Source of the DNA: Primulina eburnea
Taxonomy: Eukaryota; Streptophyta; Magnoliopsida; Lamiales; Gesneriaceae
DNA length: 64,000 bases
Assembly (NCBI RefSeq): GCF_022965805.1
Contig: NW_027331510.1
Location: forward strand, 1,131,001-1,195,000
Direction: 5' to 3'
The position numbers were made by a program, and so were the translations under genes. Every line of letters begins with the position of its first letter. The first letter of the stretch is position 1. Below, in pieces: positions 21,651-32,750 of this stretch. Under the pieces are notes generated by a model. It saw only the letters and a program-made list of their open reading frames with translations. It was not told where the DNA came from and did not search any database.

Positions 21651-23650
21651 CCACAAGTCCATTCTCCATATACATTCCAGTAGGAATGTTATATGAACAA
21701 TATAAAGCAGAATATTTTGCAGCTTATATTGATTCAGGTGATGGAATATGTACAACAAAACGAGGAGTTTTTCCAGATAATTTGGAAGAAGAATTACCAA
21801 AGATTGTTGGAAGAGATTTTTCCAGAAGAATCTTAATCTTATGTAAAGGGATTAAGATGACTGAAATTATGATTGGCGGTGCTGGACAAACACCTTGGTA
21901 TAAGGTAAAGACACCACCAATTTATTTTCATGATACAAGAGCTGACATATTGTTAGGAAATAATTTCCTACAAATGTTTAAGTCCTATACACAAGAAAAT
22001 GAGACTAGAAGATTAGTGTTCACAACACCATGTGCTCACAAAATCATTGTCCAGAGACTTAGAGAGGCATTTTACAGAAAATTGCCAATTCAGTTTCGCA
22101 GCAAGCGTGGTGATTCAGGAAAACTTCTGAACCCAAAAATGAAGGATTCCAGAAGGTTTGGGGAAACAATGCTCCAGTTAAGAGCAGATAAGGAACTCCA
22201 ACCAGAAGATATAGAATTCCTTAAGATAACTCTACAGACAAATGAAGTAGAGTTTGAATCCAAGGTATCACTGGAAGATGTCAAGAAGAGGATCAAAGAA
22301 AATTATAACGAAGATCCCTTGGCATTGTGGGACAGAAATCAACTCAGGGCTTGCCTTAAGATCAAGGAAGGCAAAGAGTATGAATTTGTCCGTTGTAAAC
22401 CCATCCCAATGAACATCATTGATCAAAGGGATATGCAGATTATAATCAAGGAACATTTGGAACTTGGTTTGATCAAAGCAGGTATGTCACCATATAGCAG
22501 TCCAGGTTTTCTGGTAAGAAATCATGGTGAGATTAAACGAGGTAAACCCAGATTAGTTATTAATTATCAAGAAATTAATAAAATTCTGGAGTTTGATGGG
22601 TATTTTATACCAAGCAGAGAACATCTAATCAGTTGCATAAGCAATGCAAAGATATTCTCTAAATTTGATTGTAAGTCCGGATTTTATCAGATTCGGATGG
22701 AGGAAGGAAGCAAGAAATTCACAGCTTTCTCCAAACCTCAAGGACATTATATTTGGGAAGTGTTACCAATGGGATTGGCTAATTCACCCCAGATATTTCA
22801 AATGAAAATGGATAATCTTTTTAAAGATTATTTTAAGTTTATGTTTGTTTATATTGATGATGTTTTAATAGCATCTAAAGATATGAATGAACATGTTAAA
22901 CATTTGGAGATTTTCTCTAATGTTTGCAAGAAAGAAGGACTGGTTTTATCTGAAAAGAAAGCAGTCATTGCTACAAGAAAGATTGAATTCCTCGGAATAG
23001 AAATCGATGAGTCAGGAATAATTCTGCAAGATCACATAGTTGAAAAGGTGCCGAATTTTCCAGAAAGTCTCAAAGACAAGAAACAACTTCAAAGTTTTTT
23101 AGGAGTTGTTAATTTTGCTGGGATGTTTATTAAAAACCTAGCAAAACACAGGAAGGTGTTTAGTCCATTATTGAAAAAAGATGCTAGATTTATATGGACA
23201 GACGAACACACAAAAGGACTTATCCATTTAAAGGAGGTTTGCAAGAATCTTCCGAAAATGGCTATTCCGCAAGATGAAGATGATCTGGTATTATATACTG
23301 ATGCTAGTGATCATTGGTGGGCAGCAGTTCTTACGAAGCTCACCTCAGAAGGAGAACAACCATGCAGATATTGTAGTGGGTTATTCTCAGATGCAGAAGC
23401 CATAAGATGGCATATCAACGAAAAGGAATTTTATGCAGTAAAGAGGGCTTTTGAAAAATGGCCATTATTTCTACTTGCGAAGAAATTCACTTTGAAAGTT
23501 GATAACACACAAGTTAAAGCTTTTTTAAGGAATAGAATTGAGTCTAAACCTGAGAAGGCTAGATTATTACGGTGGCAAGTACTATGTCAGAATTATATTT
23601 TTGATATTGTGATAATTAAATCTCATGAAAATATTCTTGCAGATTTTTAA
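21647..23650 (+). CDS. Caulimovirid protease-reverse transcriptase-RNase H polyprotein, open frame of 667 aa
   Basis: This is the replication polyprotein of an endogenous pararetrovirus. An aspartic protease lies at the N-terminus (active-site YIDSGDG about residue 28, and ADILLGNNFL about 103). The reverse transcriptase follows (PRLVINYQEIN, FSKFDCKSGFYQI, VLPMGLANSPQIFQ, catalytic YIDDVLI about residue 402), then RNase H (LYTDASDHWWAAVL about 550, NEKEFYAV, VDNTQVKAF). There is no integrase, as expected for Caulimoviridae. Length and order fit cavemovirus- or solendovirus-type ORFs. No stop or frameshift is seen, which is unusual beside its broken neighbours. The ATG at 21647 overlaps the preceding stop (ATGA), consistent with coupled reinitiation known in this family. 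Confidence 0.88.
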   Translation: MTTSPFSIYIPVGMLYEQYKAEYFAAYIDSGDGICTTKRGVFPDNLEEELPKIVGRDFSRRILILCKGIKMTEIMIGGAGQTPWYKVKTPPIYFHDTRADILLGNNFLQMFKSYTQENETRRLVFTTPCAHKIIVQRLREAFYRKLPIQFRSKRGDSGKLLNPKMKDSRRFGETMLQLRADKELQPEDIEFLKITLQTNEVEFESKVSLEDVKKRIKENYNEDPLALWDRNQLRACLKIKEGKEYEFVRCKPIPMNIIDQRDMQIIIKEHLELGLIKAGMSPYSSPGFLVRNHGEIKRGKPRLVINYQEINKILEFDGYFIPSREHLISCISNAKIFSKFDCKSGFYQIRMEEGSKKFTAFSKPQGHYIWEVLPMGLANSPQIFQMKMDNLFKDYFKFMFVYIDDVLIASKDMNEHVKHLEIFSNVCKKEGLVLSEKKAVIATRKIEFLGIEIDESGIILQDHIVEKVPNFPESLKDKKQLQSFLGVVNFAGMFIKNLAKHRKVFSPLLKKDARFIWTDEHTKGLIHLKEVCKNLPKMAIPQDEDDLVLYTDASDHWWAAVLTKLTSEGEQPCRYCSGLFSDAEAIRWHINEKEFYAVKRAFEKWPLFLLAKKFTLKVDNTQVKAFLRNRIESKPEKARLLRWQVLCQNYIFDIVIIKSHENILADF

Positions 23651-24021
23651 CAAGAGATGGACAGCATTGACATTGATGCTATTATCAAGATGCAGAGGCA
23701 TTTGAGGGAACACCTTGAAATGCTTCAAACCGAGTTTAACAAGTTGGCCATTAACGCAGAAGTTGCGGGAAGGCTACAACAAGCTTATAAGAGAATTGTC
23801 TCTGATCGAATTACAGGTTGTTTACAGGCATATACTCAGTTATGGTCTGTAATGCAAAGGCCTATCCTCCAAGGCATTGAGAAGCCATTGGTTTCCCAAA
23901 TGGAGAGTTTTCGAGTACAGGACTCTATACATGTAGCGGGGGATTCAAATACCCCTTGCACAAGTGTTAAGTCGGGATCATCACCAGATGAGTCGGCTGA
24001 AACAAAAATTGAGACTCCTGA

Positions 24022-25263
24022 TGTAGTATCCCGATGCCTAATTTGAGTTAATTATTGGATTAATTATATTTCGGTGGGATCGGAAGGACCGAACCGGGTT
24101 CGGATCGTCTGAAGAGGGTTCGGATCGTCCGATCAGGGTTCGGATCGTCCGAAGACAGGTGGCTGGACACGTGGAAGACATGCAAGGTTCGGATCGTCCG
24201 ATCAGGGTTCGGATCGTCCGAAGACAGGTGGCTGGACACGTGGAAGACATGCAGGGTTCGGATCGTCCGAACAGAGTTCGGATCATCCGAAGTGTGTCGG
24301 ATCGGATCTTCCGAAGTGGATCGGATCTACCGATCGTTGTCTATAAATAGAGGCGCGAGGCTTCACTTTTTACTCGCCAATTCCGAGTGTTCCAGAGCGT
24401 TTTAGTCGTTTCTGATGGGTTTCTAGTCTTTTCCCGAGGTTTAGGCACTAGCGGGGAGCTACTGGTTTTGTAGCGGAGCTGTGCTCTAGTTTGGAGCTAG
24501 CAGCATCAGTGGGCTGACTACGGACGCAGGCTTGATTCTAGGGCTGATTTCTAGGATCTACTGGTTTGAGGTACGAAAGTACTATCCGAGATAGCAGGAT
24601 TGAGTATGCTTTACTATGTGTTGCATGTTTATATGTTGCATTATTATCTGTCATATGATGCATGGTTTATTATGCGGCATTTGCATAATCATGTTGAGCC
24701 TGATTATCTTTGAGATAGCCTGTTGAGAGGGTGCTCAGCCCTCGTTTATTGTGGATGGTTGGACCCCGTTGGCCGACGGTGGTCAGGTCACCGGTATATC
24801 CACAGGTTTATTTCGGTATGAGAGCCACCTCCTGGTGCGACGGCGCAGAGTGCTACATACCTTGACGTCATTTACCTGAGCAGTATTTCGTTATACCCAG
24901 ATCCTGGTATCCAGTACATTTTGCATACATGCATGTCATAGTCTTGTATACTCATGCTTTCGGTGCTGAGCGTTTTATGCTCACGTCCTCGGTTTATCTC
25001 TGTTTTGGACACCCTATTCGATGGGGCAGGTCTCAGGTTGGACGCTCCAGGAGGGAGCGGACAGGGAGCTGGCAGAGGTTGATCTGTAGTTGTTGGTATT
25101 TGTTCTTGGAATTTAGTTCGATCTGGTTGTTTAAGTATTTTGTACTTACAGATTCGATTGGGTTGTATTACTGTTTTTCCGCTGTTTACCTGATTCAGTT
25201 TTAAATGTTAATTTTGCATGCTTAAGTTCTGATTAGTAGGTGATTCTGGAACGGGTCACTACA
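24022..25263 (+). repeat. 5' LTR of gypsy element 1
   Basis: Starts TGTAGTATCCCG and ends GGGTCACTACA. U3 contains a 69-bp tandem repeat with dyad sites and G-boxes, followed by a TATA box. Confidence 0.95.
24078..24350 (+). promoter_or_regulatory. LTR promoter of gypsy element 1: ten TCGGA-N3-CCGA dyads, two G-boxes, TATA box
   Basis: Dyads of the form G(T/A)TCGGA-N3-(T/A)CCGA begin at about 24078, 24098, 24118, 24138, 24187, 24207, 24256, 24276, 24300 and 24319. A few carry one mismatch. Spacings are mostly 20 or 49 bp because of a 69-bp tandem unit. CACGTG boxes lie at 24168 and 24237. CTATAAATAG is at 24341-24350. The 3' LTR carries the same array at 29973-30245. The protein that would bind it is unknown. 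Confidence 0.7.
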
Positions 25264-25267
25264 TTTA

Positions 25268-25279
25268 TGGTATCAGAGC
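25268..25279 (+). promoter_or_regulatory. Primer-binding site of gypsy element 1
   Basis: TGGTATCAGAGC, complementary to initiator tRNA-Met, four bases after the 5' LTR. Confidence 0.92.
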
Positions 25280-25349
25280 ATGCATTAAGATTTTGGGATT
25301 TAGAACTGTTCTTTTGGGTTTGATCTCTGGTAACTTTTGTAGCTAAGAG

Positions 25350-28300
25350 ATGTCTGGTTTTGACGACGATGCTAGTAGTCATGGCAGCATTGGACGCTGG
25401 GGAGACCGCGACGATCGGGATCGTCGTCGAGAGCATCGAGAACGTCGTCAACACCGTCGTGATGAGCCTCGGAGTTTTAGTATGCATCGGTTCTTGCAGA
25501 TGGGGCCTAAACCTCTTTCGGGCGGTGAGACTCCGGATGTTGCAGAGAACTGGCTCGAGAGGATGGAGAGCTGCTTCAAGACTTTTCAGTGCTCGGCGGA
25601 GCAGCAGATTGATACTCTTGATTTCTTGCTGGAGGGTGGTGCGCGTAAGTGGTGGAGGTCTACCTCTGCACCGATAGTTCAGCGACAGGGTCGAGTTCTT
25701 TGGGCCGATTTCCGAGCCGCTTTCATGCTGCTTTACTTTCCGCCAGCTCTTTTGCAGACCAAGGCGATTGAGTTGATCAATCTGAAGCAGGGAAGTTTGT
25801 CTGTTGATGAGTATCAGCAGAAGTTCTTTGAGTTGCTTCCGTATGTTCCACATGTCAGTGACAATGCTAGTGCCAAGTATAACCATTTTATTCAGGGCCT
25901 CAATCAGGAGATTTATGATCGGGTTGTTGTCTGCGATGATCCGACATCGTATGAGGGCCTTGTGAATCGTTGTCGCCAGGCTGAGGGCAGTTTGCTGAGA
26001 GGTCGAGCCATGCAGTCTGCTCGTCCTACTAGTTCTTTGGGTCCCCGCGCCCAAGCATTCAAGAAAGCTGGATCTACTTCTTCTTCCTCTGGATCTAGAG
26101 GAGTTCACCATTTTGGGAAGAAGAAGGGCCCGTGTCAGCATTGCGGGAAGGATCATCCGACGGAACGTTGTCGCAAGGTTGCGGGTGCTTGTTACAAGTG
26201 CGGTGAGTTGGGCCACATGAAGAGAGATTGTCCACAGACGGGCGGAGGATCAGGATCTGGTTCTCAGGCTTCAGTTCATCAGATGCCACAGCAAGGACAG
26301 TCTACTCAGGATTCTAACCTCCGACCGCGTACTCAAGGGCGGGTCTTTGCTCTTAACCAGGATCAGGCTGCTGAGGAGAACGAGAGAGTTATCGCAGGTG
26401 CTTTTTTATTATGTGGATTACCTGCTTACGTTCTCATTGATACTGGTGCATCACATTCATTCATATCTGCGAGATTTGCTAAGCGTCATGCATTACCCTT
26501 CACTTCTTTGGGCGTTGTGGTATCTGTTTCCACACCGATGGGTCATTCGGTGTTAGCTAAACGTCTAGTTTTGGGTTGTCCTCTAGAGTTTGAGGGTAAT
26601 GTTTTAACTGCTAATTTGATGATTCTTGCGATGGAGGATTTTGATTGCATTCTGGGAATAGATGTGCTGACTGTGTTTAGAGCTACTGTGGACTGTTATC
26701 AGAAGTTTGTGCAGTTTCGTCCAGTTGAGGGCGACAATTGGTTTTTCTATGGAGAGGGAGCGCGACCCCCGATGCCCGTGGTTTCTGCTCTGAAAGCCTG
26801 TCGTGCTTTAGAGTCGGGCGGGGAAGGCTACCTTATCTATGCTATTGATTCGTCCGCAGATAGTGTCGGTATCAGTGACATTCCAGTGGTTTGCGATTTT
26901 CCGGATGTTTTTCCCGAGGAGATTCCTGGTTTTCCTCCCGTTCGGGAAGTGGATTTCGGCATTGATTTAGTGCCAGGCACGGCACCAATCTCTAGAGCTC
27001 CTTATCGTTTAGCTCCATCGGAGATGCAAGAATTGAAACAGCAGTTGCAGGATCTTCTTGACAAGGGGTATATTCGACCCAGTGTGTCCCCGTGGGGAGC
27101 ACCAGTTCTTTTTGTCAAAAAGAAGGATGGTTCTATGCGGCTCTGCATAGATTATCGGCAGTTGAATCGTGCTACGATAAAGAATAAGTATCCGTTGCCA
27201 CGGATTGATGATTTATTTGATCAACTGCAAGGTACCTCTGTGTATTCCAAGATTGATTTAAGGTCTGGTTATCATCAGCTTCAAGTTCATCAGGGAGATA
27301 TATCGAAGACTGCATTCAGGACCCGGTATGGGCATTATGAGTTTCTGGTTATGCCTTTTGGGGTGACGAATGCACCAGCAGTTTTTATGGATCTGATGAA
27401 TCGGGTTTTTCGGGAATTCTTGGATAAGTTTGTTGTGGTGTTTATAGATGATATCTTAATCTATTCGCATGATCAGCAAGAACACGCACAACACTTAAGG
27501 ATTATTTTACAGACACTTCGCGAGAATCAGCTTTATGCGAAGTTGAGTAAATGTGAGTTTTGGATTGACTGGGTTGTATTCCTTGGTCATGTCATTTCTA
27601 GCAAGGGAGTTTCAGTTGACCCGAGCAAGGTGGAAGCGGTATTGAACTGGTCGCGTCCGACGACAGTAGCCGAGATCCGCAGTTTTCTGGGATTGGCTGG
27701 GTATTATCGTCGTTTCATTGTCAACTTCTCTCAGATTGCTAAGCCACTCACTCAGCTCACTCGGAAAGATGTTTCATTTGAGTGGACATCAGAGTGCGAA
27801 GAGAGTTTCTTGGAACTTTGCAGACGTTTGACATCTGCGCCTGTTCTGGCTTTACCGTCTGGATCTGGTGGTTTCAGTGTTTACACCGATGCCTCTTTAC
27901 AGGGACTAGGGTGTGTTTTGATGCAGAATGAGCATGTGATTGCTTATGCGTCGAGACAGTTGAAGTCTCATGAGGAAAACTATCCTGTTCATGATCTGGA
28001 ATTAGCAGCGATCATTTTTGCTTTGAAAATCTGACGCCATTATCTGTATGGTGAGCGATTTGAGATTTTCACTGATCATAAGAGTTTGAAGTATCTGTTC
28101 ACTCAGGCTGAGTTGAACATGCGTCAGCGTCGTTGGATGGATCTACTCAAGGATTACGATTGTGAGATCAAGTATCATCCAGGATCTGCGAATCTCACGG
28201 CCGATGCTCTTAGTCGCAAGGTGAGATTGTCTGCTCTTCAGACTTGTGCTGTATCTGGGATTATTCAGGATTTCTGTTCGATGGGATTCAATTGTAAGCA

Positions 28301-29777
28301 TCGGAAGGGAACAGAGAGTATCCGTATAGCTACTATTTTGTCCGAGCCAGTTTTGTATTCTCGGATTAGAGATGCTCAGATGTCTGATTCTAAGGTTCAG
28401 AAATTAGCTCGGTTGGCTGATGGAGATAATACTTCTGGATTCCACTATCAGTCCGAGGGTCTTTTGTGCTTATCTGGTCGTGTTGTTGTACCGGAAGATG
28501 ACACTTTGAGGGAGGAGATTTTGTCCCAGGCTCATCGTAGCAAGTTGAGTGTTCATCCGGGGAGCAACAAGATGTATAAGGATTTGAGGACTCGATTTTG
28601 GTGGAAAGGTATGAAACGTAATGTTTATCAGTATGTCTCCAAGTGCCTAGTCTGTCAGCAGGTGAAGGCTGAGTATCGACGACCTGGAGGTTTGTTGCAG
28701 AATCTTCCTATTCCGGAGTGGAAGTGAGAGCATATCACGATGGACTTCGTGACTCACTTGCCTATGTCTGTGGGGAATAGAGATGCTATCTGGGTGGTAG
28801 TGGATCGGCTTACTAAGTCTGCCCATTTTCTTCCGTATAACAGAGATTTCACTTTCGATCGGATGGCACGGTTGTACATTCAGGAGATTGTACGGTTTCA
28901 TGGTGTGCCCGTGAGTATCATTAGTGACAGAGATCCTCGATTTACATCTAGATTTTGGGGCAGCTTTCAGCAAGCTTTGGGCACTACCTTGAGTTTGAGT
29001 ACTGCATATCACCCAGAGACTGACGGTCAGTCAGAGAGGACTATTCGTACTCTTGAGGATATGTTGAGATCTTGTGTGATGGATTTCGGGCCAGCTTGGC
29101 AGGATCATCTGCCACTGATAGAGTTTGCATACAACAACAGTTTTCATAGGAGTATTGGTATGTCTCCGTTTGAAGCATTGTATGGTCGACGTTGTCGTAC
29201 TCCTCTGTTCTGGGAGGAAGTCGGAGAACGACAGGTCGAGGGTCCAGAATTGATTCAGCAGGCCATGGACAAAGTTCTTGTGATCAAACAGCGGATTAAG
29301 ACTGCTCAGGATCGACAAGCGAGTTATGCGAGCACCAAGCGCAGACCTCTTCATTTTGATGCAGGCGAGAAAGTGTTTCTCAAGGTATCGCCTTTTCGGA
29401 GGATTCTGAGATTTGGACTCAAGGGTAAGCTATCTCCGAGATTCATTAGTCCTTTTGAGATCTTAGAATGTGTGGGAGATTTGGCCTACAGATTAGCTTT
29501 GCCACCGTATCTGTCTAGTGTTCACGATGTGTTTCATGTGTCCTTGTTAAGACGATACGTAGCGGATGAGTCTCATGTTTTGCATCCGACAGAAGTTCAG
29601 CTGAATCCGGATTTGTCTTTTGTAGAAAGACCGGTTTCGATCTTAGACCGGAAGGATAAGGTACTGCGGAATAAGACTATTCCTCTTGTCTTAGTGCAGT
29701 GGCAGCGCCGAGGTACTGAAGAAGCTACTTGGGAACTAGAGAGTCGCATGCGGTCAGAGCATCCAGAGTTGTTCTAG
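25350..29777 (+). pseudogene. Chromovirus gag-pol of gypsy element 1, one frame with two TGA stops
   Basis: From ATG 25350 (MSGFDDD) a single frame of 1475 codons carries the retrotransposon gag region, a CCHC knuckle ([14 protein letters not shown]), protease ([12 protein letters not shown]), reverse transcriptase ([10 protein letters not shown]), RNase H ([14 protein letters not shown]), integrase zinc domain ([18 protein letters not shown]), integrase catalytic motifs ([31 protein letters not shown]) and a C-terminal chromodomain-like end ([18 protein letters not shown]). TGA codons at 28032-28034 (in RNase H) and 28725-28727 (at the start of integrase) stand where the sister element at 46297 has Trp. 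The copy is therefore unlikely to be autonomous. Confidence 0.93.
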
Positions 29778-29904
29778 TTGTAGTATTTTCAGTTATGATT
29801 GTAATTTCAGTTGTGCTTTCAGTTGTAATTCATTCTTAAGTTGAATGTATTGTTGTTCAGAATTGTCATTCTTCAGACTCTATTTCGCGGACGAAATCCT
29901 TTTT

Positions 29905-29916
29905 AGAGGGGGAGAA
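29905..29916 (+). promoter_or_regulatory. Polypurine tract of gypsy element 1
   Basis: AGAGGGGGAGAA lies directly before the 3' LTR, the position of the plus-strand primer. Confidence 0.85.
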
Positions 29917-31158
29917 TGTAGTATCTCGATGCCTAATTTGAGTTAATTATTGGATTAATTATATTTCGGTGGGATCGGAAGGACCGAACCGGGTTCGGAT
30001 CGTCTGAAGAGGGTTCGGATCGTCCGATCAGGGTTCGGATCGTCCGAAGACAGGTGGCTGGACACGTGGAAGACATGCAAGGTTCGGATCGTCCGATCAG
30101 GGTTCGGATCGTCCGAAGACAGGTGGCTGGACACGTGGAAGACATGCAGGGTTCGGATCGTCCGAACAGAGTTCGGATCATCCGAAGTGTGCCGGATCGG
30201 ATCTTCCGAAGTGGATCGGATCTACCGATCGTTGTCTATAAATAGAGGCGCGAGGCTTCACTTTTTACTCGCCAATTCCGAGTGTTCCAGAGCGTTTTAG
30301 TCGTTTCTGATGGGTTTCTAGTCTTTTCCCGAGGTTTAGGCACTAGCGGGGAGCTACTGGTTTTGTAGTGGAGCTGTGCTCTAGTTTGGAGCTAGCGGCA
30401 TCAGTGGGCTGACTATGGACGCAGGCTTGATTCTAGGGCTGATTTCTAGGATCTACTGGTTTGAGGTACGAAAGTACTATCCGAGATAGCAGGATTGAGT
30501 ATGCTTTACTATGTGTTGCATGTTTATATGTTGCATTATTATCTGTCATATGATGCATGGTTTATTATGCGGCATTTGCATAATCATGTTGAGCCTGATT
30601 ATCTTTGAGATAGCCTGTTGAGAGGGTGCTCAGCCCTCGTTTATTGTGGATGGTTGGACCCCGTTGGCCGACGGTGGTCAGGTCACCGGTATATCCACAG
30701 GTTTATTTCGGTATGGGAGCCACCTCCTGGTGCGACGGCGCAGAGTGCTACATACCTTGACGTCATTTACCTGAGCAGTATTTCGTTATACCCAGATCCT
30801 GGTATCCAGTACATTTTGCATACATGCATGTCATAGTCTTGTATACTCATGCTTTCGGTGCTGAGCGTTTTATGCTCATGTCCTCGGTTTATCTCTGTTT
30901 TGGACACCCTATTCGATGGGGCAGGTCTCAGGTTGGACGGTCCAGGAGGGAGCGGACAGGGAGCTGGCAGAGGTTGATCTGTAGTTGTTGGTATTTGTTC
31001 TTGGAATTTAGTTCGATCTGGTTGTTTAAGTATTTTGTACTTACAGATTCGATTGGGTTGTATTACTGTTTTTCCGCTGTTTACCTGATTCAGTTTTAAA
31101 TGTTAATTTTGCATGCTTAAGTTCTGATTAGTAGGTGATTCTGGAACGGGTCACTACA
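29917..31158 (+). repeat. 3' LTR of gypsy element 1
   Basis: 1242 bp, the same length as the 5' LTR, and about 99.4 percent identical by eye. It is followed by the target duplication cctga. Confidence 0.95.
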
Positions 31159-31995
31159 CCTGATCCTTATCTTGAGTCATCAAGTCAACCATTCACCTCG
31201 GGGATTGAAGAGGGAGAGATCAACCTTAGGCCTCGTATTGACAAAGGCAAATCTAAGGTTGGTATTAACGAATCAACAATTTCTCCATTTCAGGTCTATC
31301 AGCAGAATTGGGAGAAATTAAAAACAAGAATTGGCATTAACCCAGCTACCAATAGGGTTGATGTTTCAGGAAAATATCCAAGGGTATGGATGAAACAAAA
31401 TTCATATCCAAAGGAGGTCAAGGCATGGTATGAATTCGGGGCTCTTGCCTCAGTTTATACGACATCACCCAGCTTTCCGGAAATATCAGGTCTACCAAAA
31501 TGGATACAGGAAGCTGTTCACGACACTTGGGCAAACAATGATTATTTGTCCAGAGGAGATGTTTTGGAGCTATACTTCTTTAGTGCAGCACCAGAACCAG
31601 CAGGAAAGGGTTCTCATGAAGCCTTTCATTTCATCAAGCTAAGGAGGCCGGATACTAATGTTCAAAAATTTATCAAGGATCCTCCAACAGAAGAAACACC
31701 CCTGGTTGCTTCAATTTCTGAAGATGATATGTCTACCAGAAGAGCCTGGGGTCTATGGGTCTGTCTCACTGAGATGGACAAAGTCAAGTTTCCGTTCAAA
31801 TTTTATAATCATTCAGTGAACGGATCATTCCTGTTAAATACCATGACAGGAAAAACAACAAGTTTTGCAGAAGATTTATTCGAGAAAAAGAGAAATCTTT
31901 TGTGGAACAGCAAGCTTCCGGCTAGTAAAGAAACTCGTCGGAAATTCTGTAATATGGCACATGTAGGAAGATGGTCTGAAAACATCAGTCCATAA

Positions 31996-32750
31996 TGCCA
32001 AAACCAGAAGGAACCGGAATTCGGTAAAGGATTCAAGCCGAGATCTGATCGGAAACACTTTACCGATACTAGTACAAGTGGGGATGGACCACATTCACGT
32101 TTTCCTCGAGGAAACCGAAAGCCAAAGATTCCTCGACAAAGTTAAAAGGAACATGTGAGCATCCCACCAAGAAAAGAAGGACCACCATGTGAAAAACCAT
32201 GTGAGTGGAATTCAAAGGACCACCAATAATCGGTGGAAAAAGAAAAGGACCACCAATAATCGGTGGAAAAGGACAAAGGACATTGGATGCCTTATCTTTA
32301 AAGATAAGGAAAATCTAATAAAAAGACGAGAAACTGGAACCAAATAAATCTATAAATAAGACCAAATGGGAACCAGTAACTCACACCAGACTTAAACCAA
32401 ACTTGGAAACAAAATGTATTTTGCATATCTCAGAGTTTCCAGGAAAAGGATTAAGGGAACAAGAAAAGAGCTGAAAAATTTCAAAGAATATCATAAGAAG
32501 CTCGAAGAAACAGGAAAAGAAATACAAGCTGATCTGATCCAAGTGCATATAAACTATTTATGCAGACAGATAAAATTGCAAGAAATGACTGTTTCTAGAT
32601 TAATAATCTAGAAGAAGACAAATCAAGAAAGATGGAGGGACCATCTTAAAAGGACCACTCAACCACCGCAGGGTCCATATGCAAGCTGTAAAGGCTTATC
32701 AAAGATTTGAAGTCCGAGTTTCAAATCCGAAGAAGCCTTCTATAAATAAA
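31996..32750 (+). promoter_or_regulatory. Viral intergenic region with two TATA boxes and direct repeats
   Basis: After the fourth ORF come two copies of aaaggaccaccaataatcgg (about 32214 and 32251), TATAAATAAG at 32351 and TATAAATAAA at 32751. This is the position of the pregenomic RNA promoter in caulimovirids. Which TATA is used cannot be told from sequence. Confidence 0.55.
32414..32611 (+). other. Small ORF (65 codons) in the viral intergenic region
   Basis: A Lys/Glu-rich, possibly helical frame from ATG 32414 lies between the two TATA boxes. I recognise no family. Caulimovirid leaders often hold small ORFs, and this may be one of them or chance. Confidence 0.25.

Larger units (their letters stand above)
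24022..31158 (+). mobile_element. Ty3/gypsy chromovirus (Tekay/Del-like), full length with two stop codons
   Basis: Two LTRs of identical length (1242 bp) with TG..CA ends flank one gag-pol frame. The 5-bp target duplication cctga is at 24017-24021 and 31159-31163. A tRNA-Met primer site follows the 5' LTR and a polypurine tract precedes the 3' LTR. I count about eight single-base differences between LTRs (around 0.6 percent), so the insertion is young. The interior is structurally complete but gag-pol holds two nonsense codons. Confidence 0.95.
23657..31995 (+). pseudogene. Fourth viral ORF (transactivator-position protein), split by a gypsy insertion
   Basis: Two coding blocks, 23657-24021 and 31164-31995, lie either side of the nested gypsy element. 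Their frames agree exactly across the insertion point when one copy of the 5-bp target duplication is ignored, so the ORF was open (about 398 codons) when the element landed. The second block contains KAWYEFGALASVYT, LPKWIQEAVHDTW and HEAFHFIKLRRP. Position after the RT ORF and before the promoter matches the translational transactivator/inclusion-body gene of related caulimovirids. I cannot confirm that family from sequence alone, so the function is tentative. Confidence 0.6.

Noticed and set aside
24038..24286. 82-aa minus-strand ORF repeated at 29933-30181
   Set aside because: It is the dyad-rich tandem repeat of the LTR read in an open frame; no protein resemblance.
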